A stretch of 17,215 nucleotides of DNA from Rubrobacteraceae bacterium (GCA_030447045.1 JAUJMB010000016.1:1-17215); one strand, 5' to 3'; shown: positions 7,115 through 14,047, numbered from the stretch's first letter. A program made the numbers and translations. Notes: a model not told the origin generated them from the letters alone.

Positions 7115-7897
7115 CTATCCTTCCGGTCTGGCGGGACCCTTGCCGAGGGCCTCTCTCGTGGCCTCGCGGGCCTGCCTCTCGTAGCCGGCGCCCCCGTACT
7201 GCTGCTTCGCCGCGGCGAGGATGATGTCGCGGGCCTCCGTGGGCGAGTCGGTAAGGGAGAGGAGGCCGAGGTCCGCCTCGGAGGCCTTTCCTTCGGAGAC
7301 TATGGCGGAGCGGACCCAGTCGAGGAGGCCGCCCCAGTACTCCGAGCCGAAGAGGATTATGGGGAAGTCCCGGATCTTGCCGGTCTGGATCAGGGTGAGC
7401 GCCTCGAAGAGCTCGTCCATCGTGCCGAAGCCGCCGGGGAAGATGACGAAGGCCTGGGCGTACTTGACGAGCATGGTCTTGCGCACGAAGAAGTAGCGGA
7501 AGTCCACCGCGACGTCCACGTAGGGGTTTACGTGCTGCTCGAACGGGAGCTCGATGTTCAGGCCAACGGAGGTAGATCCTCCCTCCCTGGCGCCCCGGTT
7601 GCCGGCCTCCATGATCCCGGGCCCCCCGCCGGTGATGATGGTGAACCCGGCCTCGCCGAGCAGCCGCCCCACCTCGACCGCCGTGGCGTAGGCCTCATCG
7701 TCGCGGGCCACCCTCGCGGAGCCGAAGATCGTGACCGCAGGACCCAGGCCCGCGAGCTCCTCGAACCCCTCGACGAACTCGCCCATGATCCTCAAGACCC
7801 GCCACGTGTCCGTCTCCCGGAAGGCCGCCCTCTCGGCCGGCCCCGAGAGCAGCCGCTCGTCCTGGGTCTTCCTCCGCGCCGACCTTCCCTCGTCCAT
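7115..7897 (-). CDS. LOG family protein (TIGR00730), nucleotide 5'-monophosphate phosphoribohydrolase
   Basis: The 260-residue protein has the LOG/TIGR00730 Rossmann-like fold. Motifs include FGSAR (58-62), GGGPGIMEAGNRGA (90-103), RKTMLVKYA (139-147) and the diagnostic PGGFGTMDE (154-162), which carries the catalytic Glu. Plant and bacterial members cleave the N-glycosidic bond of (cytokinin-like) nucleoside monophosphates; the bacterial substrate is usually unknown. Residues 1-35 and the tail from about 235 are charged and probably flexible. In several actinobacteria such a gene lies close to lysine/DAP genes, as it does here (convergent with dapB). There is no usable Shine-Dalgarno: TAGATA at 7906-7911 lies 8 bases before the ATG, so the mRNA is probably leaderless. 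Confidence 0.9.
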   Translation of the reverse strand: MDEGRSARRKTQDERLLSGPAERAAFRETDTWRVLRIMGEFVEGFEELAGLGPAVTIFGSARVARDDEAYATAVEVGRLLGEAGFTIITGGGPGIMEAGNRGAREGGSTSVGLNIELPFEQHVNPYVDVAVDFRYFFVRKTMLVKYAQAFVIFPGGFGTMDELFEALTLIQTGKIRDFPIILFGSEYWGGLLDWVRSAIVSEGKASEADLGLLSLTDSPTEARDIILAAAKQQYGGAGYERQAREATREALGKGPARPEG

Positions 7898-7905
7898 AAC
7901 CCTGT

Positions 7906-7911
7906 TATCTA
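7906..7911 (-). promoter_or_regulatory. Probable -10 element for the LOG gene
   Basis: Read on the minus strand this is TAGATA, ending 8 bases before the ATG at 7897. With the usual 6-8 base distance from -10 to start site, transcription would begin at or one or two bases before the start codon. No good -35 is visible. Confidence 0.45.
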
Positions 7912-7936
7912 CCCCGCCTCGCGTCCGGGCACACGA

Positions 7937-7967
7937 AGACGGGGGCGCGAGGTTCGCGCCCCCGTCT
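7937..7967 (-). terminator. Strong 14-bp hairpin between the RTX and LOG genes
   Basis: AGACGGGGGCGCGA (7937-7950) pairs perfectly with TCGCGCCCCCGTCT (7954-7967) around a 3-base loop. It lies 32 bases after the stop of the minus-strand RTX gene and 25 bases before the -10 of the LOG gene. On the minus strand it is followed by TCGTGTG, a weak T tract. It probably ends RTX transcription and isolates the LOG gene. Confidence 0.75.
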
Positions 7968-7999
7968 CTTATCTGAAGCGGATCGCCGAAAGCAGCTGG

Positions 8000-8485
8000 C
8001 TAGTTTACGAACTCCTCGCAGCCAACGAAGCGGTCCAGGTTCGCGTCGGGGCCCTTCTGGACGGTGTCGTGGCCGTCGCCGCAATCCACGTAGTCGCCGC
8101 TCCCGTCGCCCGTGGAAGAGATAAAGTCGTTGCCGGGGCCGGAGTAGAGGTTGTCAGAGCCGGAGCCGCCGTAGACGTGGTCGCTCCCGCCGCCGCCGTA
8201 GACGGAGCGGTCCTCCAGGCGGTCGTCGCCCGCGCCTCCGTACATGTGGTCGTCCCCGGGCCCGCCATAGAGACCATCGGAGCCGCCGTCGCCGTAGAGC
8301 CTGTCGTCGCCGCTCATGCCGCGCAGGATGTCGCCGCCGCCACCGCCGCGGATGGTATCCGCCCCGTTCGTGCCCCTGAGGGCGTCGCCGGCCGCCGTGC
8401 CGCCCAGCGTCGCCGCGAAGGCCGCGCCCGTCGAGAGGACCACCATCGCCGCCACCGCCGCCGCAACCCGAACCATCCGCCCCAT
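8000..8485 (-). CDS. Secreted RTX / hemolysin-type calcium-binding repeat protein
   Basis: The 161-residue protein begins with a signal peptide (basic MGRMVR, hydrophobic 7-20, likely cleavage after AAFA at 24). From about residue 39 to 122 it consists of glycine/aspartate nonapeptides of the GGxGxDxLx type (for example GGPGDDHMY and GGAGDDRLE), about nine copies, which in RTX proteins fold into a calcium-loaded parallel beta roll. The tail holds two cysteines (C135, C156) in DYVDCGDGHD and VGCEEF and may form a disulfide. There is no enzymatic domain, so it is a small stand-alone calcium-binding exported protein, unlike large toxins with type I secretion tails. AAAGGGG (8491-8497) lies 5 bases before the ATG. 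It diverges from the DUF4349 gene. Confidence 0.85.
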   Translation of the reverse strand: MGRMVRVAAAVAAMVVLSTGAAFAATLGGTAAGDALRGTNGADTIRGGGGGDILRGMSGDDRLYGDGGSDGLYGGPGDDHMYGGAGDDRLEDRSVYGGGGSDHVYGGSGSDNLYSGPGNDFISSTGDGSGDYVDCGDGHDTVQKGPDANLDRFVGCEEFVN

Positions 8486-8696
8486 GCCTGCCCCTTTCGG
8501 TCCCTGCCCCCGGCCTCTCCGGTTGCCGTAATTGGAACTCTAGAGGGGCCGCATTACACGCCGGCCACGGCGGGGCGACGTTCGAGGAACGGTTCGGTGA
8601 CGTCCGGATAACAAAGCCCGAGCCGGGAACCCAAGAGCTTGCACCGTTGTAGAGAGGTTAGCGGCGGCCTGGGGAACGGACGAAGGGTTGGACGAC

Positions 8697-9568
8697 GTGG
8701 CAGAGATGAGACGGGCGGGGTACGGCGCGGCGGGCGCGCTCTTGCTCGGGGTCCTCTTCCTGCAGGGATGCGGCGGGGGAGCCGGGTCGCAGGGGGCGCT
8801 GCGGGGGAAGCGGTCGGGGGCGCGGCGGGGCAGGAGTCCGCCGGCGGGGCGGAGACGGCCGGCGCGCAAGAACCCGGACCGATCACCGACGGTGCGTTCG
8901 ACCGGATGGTCGTCAAGACCGCCGAACTCGACGTCCGGGGTGAGGACGTCAGGGGGAGCGCGGAAGAAGCGCGGCGGGTCGCGGAGAGGTTCGGCGGCGA
9001 GGTCCTGTGTTCCAGAATTTACGCGGGATTGGGCCAGGTCACGGCCGAGCTGGTGCTCTCCGTCCCGTCGGGGGAGTTCGAGGCGACGTTGGATGAGTTG
9101 CGCGGGCTCGGGGAGCGGGTGACGACCGACACCGTGGAGGGCCAGGACGTGACAGAGAAGTTCGTGGATCTGGAGTCCAGGGAGCGGAACCTGCTCGCCG
9201 CCGAGGAGAGCTTGCTCGCGCTCTACGACAGGGCCGAAGGTGTCGAAGACACGCTCACCGTCGAGCGGGAGCTGACGGACGTCCGCGGCCAGATCGAGGA
9301 GGTGCAGGGCAGGATCCGGTACCTCGAACGCCGCACCGCAACCTCCGAGATAGTCCTGCACCTCGAGCCCGCGGCGACCGCGCCCACCAGGGAGCCCTGG
9401 TCCGCCTCCTCCGTCGCGGCCAGGGCCTCGGATGCCTCCCTCGGTGTCCTCCAGGCGGCGGCCACGGCGTCCATCTCGGCCGTCGTCTTCTGCTGGTGGC
9501 TCTTGCCCCCCGCGGCCATCGGGCTCCTGCTGTGGCGGCGGGGCCGTATCGCGGGCCCCTCCGGCTGA
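8697..9568 (+). CDS. DUF4349 lipoprotein with apparent one-base frameshift
   Basis: Two frames together make one DUF4349 protein. The frame from GTG 8697 (GAAGGG 9 bases upstream) or ATG 8706 encodes a textbook lipoprotein signal, with hydrophobic GALLLGVLF and lipobox LQGC (Cys codon 8769-8771). It then turns arginine-rich. The -1 frame picks up an Ala/Gly-rich linker near 8800 and continues to 9568 with the DUF4349 body: VVKTAELDV, the TAELVLSVPSGEF block, VTEKFVDLESRERNL and a coiled coil of the ERELTDVRGQIEEVQGRI type. A C-terminal transmembrane helix follows (about 9470-9540) and a basic end. Joining the frames needs one extra base between 8772 and about 8860, where there are four runs of five G. 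The body alone would open with an Arg-rich non-signal segment from 8639. The gene is either broken or the sequence has dropped a G. Such proteins are envelope-anchored with unknown function. Confidence 0.75.
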
Positions 9569-9633
9569 GGGGCTGGCCCCGGTGTTCGCGTTAAACTCTC
9601 CCGGACCGTTTCAGACGAGAGAGCGAGGAACGC

Positions 9634-11487
9634 ATGACCGAGGCGCCGTCCGTGCCCCTGATCCCGCGCGAAGTCCTTTTCGGCAACCCGAGCCGGGTGA
9701 GCCCACGCCTCTCCCCCGACGGCGGAAGCCTGGCCTTTCTGGCCCCCAAGGACGGCGTCCTGAACGTCTGGGTGGGGCCGGTCGGCTCCCCCGTCGACGG
9801 CGACGCGTTCGAGCCGGTCACCGACGACCGCAACCGTGGCATCAGGCTCTTCTTCTGGGCGGAAGACAACAGGCACATCGTCTACCTCCAGGACGAGGCC
9901 GGGGACGAGAACTGGCGCGTCCACGCGGTCGACCCGGCCACGAAAGAGGATCGGGACCTCACCCCGTTCGAGGGCGTGCAGGCCCAGATCCTGGACAAGA
10001 ACCGCCGCTTCCCGGACGGCCTCCTCGTCGCCCTCAACCGCGAGAACCCCGAGCTCCACGACGCCTACCGCCTCACCCTCTCCACCGGCGACCTCGACCT
10101 CATCGCCAAGAACCCGGGCAACGTCGTCGGCTGGGTCGCGGACAAGGATTTCGAGGTCCGGGCCGCCGTGACGGCCACCCCCGAGGGCGGCTCCGACCTC
10201 CTGCTGCGCGAGGGCGAGGGCTGGAAGACCCTGCTCGCCTGGGACAAGGAAGACGCCCTCTCCAGCGGCCCCGTCGGCTTCGCCGAAGAGGAGGGCAAGA
10301 TGTACCTCCTCGACTCGCGGGGGGCCAATGCCGCCAGGCTCGTGATGCTCGATCTGGCGAGCGGGGAGACCGAGGTACTGGTCGAGGACCCGCGCTACGA
10401 CGTCTCCGGGGTGGTCGTCCACCCCGAGACCCACGCCGCGCAGGCCGCGGCGGTGCAGCGGGCGCGGACGGAGTGGATCGTGCTAGACGACGCCGTCCGC
10501 GAGGACTTCGAGGCCCTGAAGAACCTCGGCCGGGGCGACTTCTCCGTCACCAGCCGCGACCACGCCGACGAGCACTGGCTCGTGGCCGTGAACTCCGACG
10601 ACGGCGGCGCCTCGTACTACGCCTACGACCGGAGGGCGAAGCGGGGCGAGCACCTCTTCGACGCGAGGCCCGACCTCGCGGACTACGCCCTGGCGAAGAT
10701 GGAGCCCGTCTCCTTCACTTCCCGCGACGGGCTGGAGGTGGAGGGCTACCTCACGCTGCCGCCGGGTGCGGAGCCGGAGAACCTGCCGATGGTACTCAAC
10801 GTCCACGGCGGGCCGTGGGCGCGGGACGGCTGGGGGTACGACCCCGAGGCCCAGTGGTTCGCCAACCGGGGCTACGCGTGCCTGCAGGTCAACTTCCGCG
10901 GCTCGACCGGCTACGGCAAGGACTTTCTCAACGCCGGCAACCGGGAGTGGGGCGGCCGCATGCACGACGACCTCGTGGACGCCGTCGGGTGGGCCGTCGA
11001 AAGGGGCATCGCCGATCCCGATAGGGTCGCGATCTACGGCGGCTCCTACGGCGGGTACGCGGCGCTCGTCGGGGCGACCTTCACGCCCGACCTCTTCCGG
11101 TGTGCCGTGGACATCGTCGGCCCCTCCAACATCATCACCCTCATAGAGAGCGTCCCGCCGTACTGGAAGCCGCTCATCGCCACCTTCACCGAGCGCGTCG
11201 GCGACCCGGAGACCGAGCCCGACTTCCTCAAGAGCCGCTCGCCGCTGTTCTTCGTGGACAGGATAAAGATCCCGCTGCTCATCGCCCAGGGCGCCAACGA
11301 CCCCCGCGTCAAGCAGGCCGAATCAGAGCAGATAGTCCAGGCCATGAAGGAGCGCGGCATAGACCACGAGTACCTGCTCTTCGAGGACGAGGGCCACGGC
11401 TTCGCCCGCCCCGAGAACCGCCTCAAGTTCTACGCCGCCGCCGAAGAGTTCCTGGCCAGGCACCTGGGCGGAAGGACCGAAGGGTAG
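9634..11487 (+). CDS. S9 family serine peptidase (acylaminoacyl/prolyl oligopeptidase type)
   Basis: The 617-residue protein has an N-terminal beta-propeller (about 20-360) with weak WD-like repeats such as PRLSPDGGSLAF. An alpha/beta-hydrolase domain follows (about 370-617). The nucleophile S471 sits in GGSYGGYAA, D556 in GANDPRV and H588 in DEGHGF, in the order and spacing expected for S9. LNVHGGPWARD (about 389-399) forms the oxyanion region. It should hydrolyse short peptides or acyl-amino acids; the propeller gates access. No signal peptide is present, so it is cytoplasmic. GAGGAA (9625-9630) precedes ATG 9634, and TTAAACT at 9591-9597 may be the -10. The gene looks monocistronic, starting 65 bases after the DUF4349 gene and followed by a 17-bp palindrome. 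Confidence 0.93.
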   Translation: MTEAPSVPLIPREVLFGNPSRVSPRLSPDGGSLAFLAPKDGVLNVWVGPVGSPVDGDAFEPVTDDRNRGIRLFFWAEDNRHIVYLQDEAGDENWRVHAVDPATKEDRDLTPFEGVQAQILDKNRRFPDGLLVALNRENPELHDAYRLTLSTGDLDLIAKNPGNVVGWVADKDFEVRAAVTATPEGGSDLLLREGEGWKTLLAWDKEDALSSGPVGFAEEEGKMYLLDSRGANAARLVMLDLASGETEVLVEDPRYDVSGVVVHPETHAAQAAAVQRARTEWIVLDDAVREDFEALKNLGRGDFSVTSRDHADEHWLVAVNSDDGGASYYAYDRRAKRGEHLFDARPDLADYALAKMEPVSFTSRDGLEVEGYLTLPPGAEPENLPMVLNVHGGPWARDGWGYDPEAQWFANRGYACLQVNFRGSTGYGKDFLNAGNREWGGRMHDDLVDAVGWAVERGIADPDRVAIYGGSYGGYAALVGATFTPDLFRCAVDIVGPSNIITLIESVPPYWKPLIATFTERVGDPETEPDFLKSRSPLFFVDRIKIPLLIAQGANDPRVKQAESEQIVQAMKERGIDHEYLLFEDEGHGFARPENRLKFYAAAEEFLARHLGGRTEG

Positions 11488-11505
11488 AGGCCCTCAGCAA
11501 ACGCA

Positions 11506-11548
11506 CAGGCCCGTAGGGGCGGATTTGAAACCCGCCCCTACGGGCCTG
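11506..11548. repeat. 17-bp perfect palindrome after the S9 peptidase gene
   Basis: CAGGCCCGTAGGGGCGG (11506-11522) and its exact reverse complement (11532-11548) flank ATTTGAAAC. The inner part GGGCGGATTTGAAACCCGCCC is one base from a perfect palindrome that, as I recall, occurs as an intergenic repeat in many high-GC genomes. It lies 18 bases after the peptidase stop and can act as a terminator in both directions, though without a T tract. Confidence 0.75.
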
Positions 11549-11606
11549 CTCAAACCGGGCGGGTCGGAAGACGGGAGACCTCCGTCGGAACGTGCGTGGG
11601 AACCCT

Positions 11607-11774
11607 TCAGCCCCCCTCGGGCGCGGCCCCCTCGTCCCCTTCGTGCTCCAGAACCACGGTCTCGACCCAGGCCGCGTCCACGCCCATGCGCCGGGCCACC
11701 TCATCGACCCCAAGGCCCGAGCGCCGCAGCCGCTCGGCCTCCTCGGCCAGGCAGACTTCCCCGCTCCTCTCCAC
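11607..11774 (-). CDS. Small protein with helix-turn-helix-like motif
   Basis: This is a 55-residue acidic protein. The middle (about 8-38) reads EEAERLRRSGLGVDEVARRM then GVDAAWVETVV. That is the pattern of a short helix-turn-helix of the kind found in transposase and regulator N-termini (RLRxxGLxxxEVARRMGV). The last 15 residues are Glu/Gly/Ala-rich and look disordered. GTG 11774 is chosen because GGGGAGG (11780-11786) lies exactly 5 bases upstream; a TTG at 11801 has no such site. Nothing larger is fused to it, so it is either a stand-alone microprotein or the leftover of a longer gene. I do not recognise a named family. It is the gene downstream of the lysine-rich small gene on the same strand, beyond a terminator. 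Confidence 0.55.
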   Translation of the reverse strand: MERSGEVCLAEEAERLRRSGLGVDEVARRMGVDAAWVETVVLEHEGDEGAAPEGG

Positions 11775-11807
11775 GACGACCTCCCCTCGCGCGTCCGGCA
11801 AGGCAAA

Positions 11808-11833
11808 GGGCCGGGACGAAGACGCCCCGGCCC
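11808..11833 (-). terminator. Terminator after the lysine-rich small gene
   Basis: On the minus strand GGGCCGGG (11833-11826) pairs with CCCGGCCC (11815-11808) around a 10-base loop and is followed by TTTGCCTT. It begins 23 bases after the stop codon of the lysine-rich gene. Confidence 0.6.
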
Positions 11834-11856
11834 CTCAAAGATTCACCCCTGTATGG

Positions 11857-11988
11857 TTACTTCAGCAGTTTCTTGGCGGACTTGGCGACCTTCTTCTCTA
11901 CCGAGCCGCCAGAGGACTTCTTGCCTTTCTTGCTGCCGGTGGCCTTGCCCCCGACGGCCTTCTTGATCCCCTTCTCGATCCCGGACAT
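11857..11988 (-). CDS. Lysine-rich basic microprotein, 43 residues
   Basis: An open frame from ATG 11988 to TAA 11857 encodes 43 residues: MSGIEKGIKKAVGG..., a Ser/Gly/Lys-rich centre (SKKGKKSSGGS), and VEKKVAKSAKKLLK at the end. There are 14 lysines, 8 glycines and 6 serines against two acidic residues, and no aromatic, cysteine or arginine. The pattern resembles the tail of histone H1 or bacterial H1-like nucleoid proteins, so nucleic-acid or polyanion binding is a reasonable guess. No family is recognised. GAAGGGAG lies at 12002-12009; it is 13 bases from ATG 11988 and very close to an in-frame GTG at 12000 (47 residues), so the start is uncertain. TTGGGG and TAAAAC (plus-strand 12051-12056, 12030-12035; spacer 15) may be its promoter, and a terminator follows the gene. 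Confidence 0.7.
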   Translation of the reverse strand: MSGIEKGIKKAVGGKATGSKKGKKSSGGSVEKKVAKSAKKLLK

Positions 11989-12023
11989 ACGCGCGGTCAC
12001 GCTCCCTTCAAAGAGCTTTTGTT

Positions 12024-12045
12024 ACCCACGTTTTACCCCGTGGGT
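12024..12045 (-). terminator. Possible terminator after the LysM gene
   Basis: ACCCACG (12024-12030) and CGTGGGT (12039-12045) form a perfect 7-bp stem 18 bases after the LysM stop. What follows on the minus strand is A-rich and not T-rich, so termination would be inefficient or Rho-dependent. Confidence 0.35.
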
Positions 12046-12063
12046 CGCCGCCCCAAACGAGGA

Positions 12064-12342
12064 TCAGCCCGCCGCGGGCAGCTCCAGGCGGGTGCCGGGG
12101 TAGATCTCGGCGTCCGGAAGGTCGTTGGCGTCCCTGATGACCTCGATGATGACGCGCGGGTCCTCGGACGGCGGGTAGTGCTCGGTTGCGACGGACCAGA
12201 GGGTGTCCCCGGGCTCCACGGTGTAGAGCACGGTGGGCGACTCGGCCCCGGCCCCGCCGCCGGCGTAGAGGCCGAAGCCGAGCACGGCCGCGACGAACAG
12301 GGCCCCGATCCTTCTCCTGCGATATACGCGTTCGTTTTTCAC
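12064..12342 (-). CDS. Small exported LysM domain protein
   Basis: The 92-residue protein has a very basic N-terminus (VKNERVYRRRR), a hydrophobic segment (12-30, GALFVAAVLGFGLYAGGG) ending in AGA, and one LysM domain from about 38 to 89. The domain shows LYTVEPGDTLWSVATEHYP at its start and DAEIYPGTRLELP at its end. LysM binds the glycan of peptidoglycan, so it is probably a cell-wall-associated or membrane-tethered protein. It resembles the LysM protein found near lexA in many Gram-positives, but no lexA or nrdR is visible here. GTG 12342 is chosen because a good promoter ends 6 bases before it. There is no Shine-Dalgarno, so the mRNA is probably leaderless. It is divergent from dapF, a meso-DAP gene, with 99 bases between start codons. 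Confidence 0.88.
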   Translation of the reverse strand: MKNERVYRRRRIGALFVAAVLGFGLYAGGGAGAESPTVLYTVEPGDTLWSVATEHYPPSEDPRVIIEVIRDANDLPDAEIYPGTRLELPAAG

Positions 12343-12348
12343 CCACGA

Positions 12349-12377
12349 AAGATACGGGAGGACGGTCGGTTTCCCAA
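12349..12377 (-). promoter_or_regulatory. Promoter of the LysM gene
   Basis: On the minus strand TTGGGA (12377-12372), a 17-base spacer and TATCTT (12354-12349) form a good housekeeping-type promoter. The predicted start site falls at or next to GTG 12342. Confidence 0.6.
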
Positions 12378-12425
12378 GGGGTTTTTCCGCCCGTCGTCCG
12401 GCTGGTCCTCGTGCCGGCGGGCCTT

Positions 12426-12431
12426 TAGAAT
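12426..12431 (+). promoter_or_regulatory. Probable -10 element of dapF
   Basis: TAGAAT lies 10 bases before the dapF ATG and there is no purine-rich ribosome binding site between them (TCTCCCATC follows). A leaderless or nearly leaderless transcript is expected. No clear -35 is seen. Confidence 0.5.
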
Positions 12432-12441
12432 CTCTCCCATC

Positions 12442-13218
12442 ATGCGCTTCACGAAGATGCACGGGGCCGGCAACGATTTTTTGATCTTCGACCCCGGCGA
12501 GGTCGAGGGGGCGGACCTGGCCGCGCTCGCCCGCCGCTCCTGCGACCGCCACTTCGGGGTCGGGGCCGACGGCATCCTCGTGCCGGCCCCCTCCCCCCAG
12601 GCAGACCTGGAGATGGTCTACCTGAACTCCGACGGCACCCCCTCCGAGATGTGCGGCAACGGCCTGCGCTGCCTGGCCCGCTACGCGAGGGACTACGAGC
12701 TCGTCGAGCGCGGCGCCATGACCGTCGCCACCGGCGCCGGCGTAAAGAAGGTGGTCCTCTCCCCCGACGGCTCCTCGCGGGTCGACATGGGCCCGCCCGA
12801 ACTCGGCTCGGAGGTCGAGGCCGGCGGCTTCGGCCTGCTCCGCGTCTCCATGGGCAACCCCCACGCCGTCGCGTTCCTGGAAGGGGAAAGGCTCGAGGCC
12901 CTGGACCTCCGCGCCGTCGGCCCGCCGATAGAGAACGGCCCGCTCTTTCCGCACAGGACGAACGTCGAGTTCGTCCACGTCCGGAACGATCACGAGGTGC
13001 GAATGAGGATCTGGGAGCGCGGCGCCGGCGAGACCCTCGCCTCAGGCTCAGGCTCCTGCGCCGCGGCGGTCGCCGCGCTCCACAAGAACCTCGTTCGGAG
13101 TCCCGTAACCGTCCACCTCGACGGCGGCACCGTCCGCATAGACTGGGCCGGCGAAGGGGAGCCCGTCTACATGACAGGCCCCGCCGAGTACGTCTGCGAA
13201 GGGGAGCTGTTGGGATAG
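12442..13218 (+). CDS. dapF: Diaminopimelate epimerase
   Basis: DapF interconverts LL- and meso-diaminopimelate, giving the precursor for lysine and for DAP-type peptidoglycan. The 258-residue protein has the N-terminal KMHGAGNDF (5-13), the first active cysteine C71 in EMCGNGLRC, GNPHAV at 138-143, and the second active cysteine C206 in a GSGSCAAA block after ERGAGETL. The normal second motif reads A-C-G-T/S-G-A/S-C. Here the first cysteine of that block is replaced by serine (ASGSGSC), but the catalytic one is kept. The start is ATG 12442, from the -10 position and the match to the family N-terminus. The gene is separated from lysC-dapA-dapB by about 5.4 kb and has its own promoter; an intergenic repeat follows. 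Confidence 0.96.
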   Translation: MRFTKMHGAGNDFLIFDPGEVEGADLAALARRSCDRHFGVGADGILVPAPSPQADLEMVYLNSDGTPSEMCGNGLRCLARYARDYELVERGAMTVATGAGVKKVVLSPDGSSRVDMGPPELGSEVEAGGFGLLRVSMGNPHAVAFLEGERLEALDLRAVGPPIENGPLFPHRTNVEFVHVRNDHEVRMRIWERGAGETLASGSGSCAAAVAALHKNLVRSPVTVHLDGGTVRIDWAGEGEPVYMTGPAEYVCEGELLG

Positions 13219-13390
13219 CTGTCAGCGTTCAGCGGTCAGCTCTCGGCTGGAGCCCGCCATCCGGAACGGCCACCCACGCGAACACCCAAGGAGAGGCACC
13301 CTTGCGCTGGGGAGTCCGTCCGCAACGAACAGAAGCTGAAAGCTGAGAGCGAGGCCTGCGGAGCAGGTCCGAAGCGTGCTGACTAGCTGA
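13217..13390. repeat. Dispersed intergenic repeat block, copy B
   Basis: The left part (13217-13254) is made of TCAGC-type words (AGCTGTCAGCGTTCAGCGGTCAG). The right part (13333-13390) reads AAGCTGAAAGCTGAGAGC... and ends CGAAGCGTGCTGACTAGCTGA. It closely matches copy A before lysC (3996-4049) in reverse orientation. The two ends are loosely inverted relative to each other, as in MITE- or REP-like elements. It fills the whole space between convergent dapF and the NarL-type regulator. Confidence 0.65.
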
Positions 13391-13393
13391 CGG

Positions 13394-14047
13394 CTACTTC
13401 AGCTTTACGAGGCCGTAGCGGGCGGCGAAGATCAGGGCCTGCAGCCGCGAGTGGACGCCGAGCTTGTTCAGGATGTTCATCATGTGGGTGCGTTCGGTGT
13501 CGACGCTCATGTGGAGGCGGGCCGCTATCTCCTTGTTCGAGAGGCCCTCGGCGAGGGTCTGGAGCACCTCCCTCTCGCGGGGCGTGATCTGGCCTATGCT
13601 CGCCTGGGCCTCGCGCTCCTCTTCGCGGGCCTGGCCGGCGAGGCGCAGCAGCTCGACGATCTCTTGCTGGGAGAGGAGGGTCTCGCCCGCCCCGAGGCGC
13701 CTGGTGGCGTCGAGGATCTCGTCCACGTCGGCGGACTTGTGGACGACGCCGGCCGCCCCCGCCTCGACCGCGCGGGCGTGCTCGGTCTTGTCCACGCTGG
13801 CGGTCAGGATCAGGGCCGCGAAGTCCCGGTTGGCCTCGCGCAGCTCCCGGATCAACTCGATGCCCTCCCCGTCGGGGAGCGTGAGGTCTATGACACCCAG
13901 GTCGGCGCCGGCGCCGACCGCCGTCCGCCGGGCCTCGGCGAGGGAGCCGGCCTGGGCGACCACCTCGAAGTCCGGCTCCCCGTCAAAGATGTACGCGAGG
14001 GTCTGTCGGAAAGAGGCGTGGTCCTCGACGAGCAAGATCCGCTGCAT
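13394..14047 (-). CDS. NarL/LuxR-type response regulator
   Basis: This 217-residue DNA-binding response regulator has an N-terminal receiver domain (1-120) with acidic pocket E8/D9, phospho-acceptor D54 in GVIDLTLPDG, T82 and K104. A helical linker follows (about 122-150), then a LuxR-type HTH (about 152-212) with TPREREVLQTLAEGLSNKEI and ILNKLGV. ATG 14047 is used because AAGGA lies 5 bases upstream and the receiver begins directly (MQRILLVEDH); a longer open frame extends upstream without support. It follows the histidine kinase on the same strand after an 82-base gap, the usual arrangement for a cognate pair. TATATT (minus strand, 14099-14094) in the gap may give it an extra promoter. Confidence 0.93.
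   Translation of the reverse strand: MQRILLVEDHASFRQTLAYIFDGEPDFEVVAQAGSLAEARRTAVGAGADLGVIDLTLPDGEGIELIRELREANRDFAALILTASVDKTEHARAVEAGAAGVVHKSADVDEILDATRRLGAGETLLSQQEIVELLRLAGQAREEEREAQASIGQITPREREVLQTLAEGLSNKEIAARLHMSVDTERTHMMNILNKLGVHSRLQALIFAARYGLVKLK

Noticed and set aside
8769..8862. Programmed -1 ribosomal frameshift in the DUF4349 gene
   Set aside because: I see G5 runs but no X-XXY-YYZ heptamer in the right frame; a missing base is simpler.
9223..10434. 403-residue minus-strand frame opposite the DUF4349 and S9 genes
   Set aside because: It is antisense to two clear genes, has no domain signal and shows the Gly/Val/Asp-rich look of reversed high-GC coding DNA.
11596..13218. Longer open frame extending dapF upstream to 540 residues
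   Set aside because: The upstream part is antisense to the HTH-like, lysine-rich and LysM genes and has no homology. The DapF N-terminus and the -10 element place the start at 12442.
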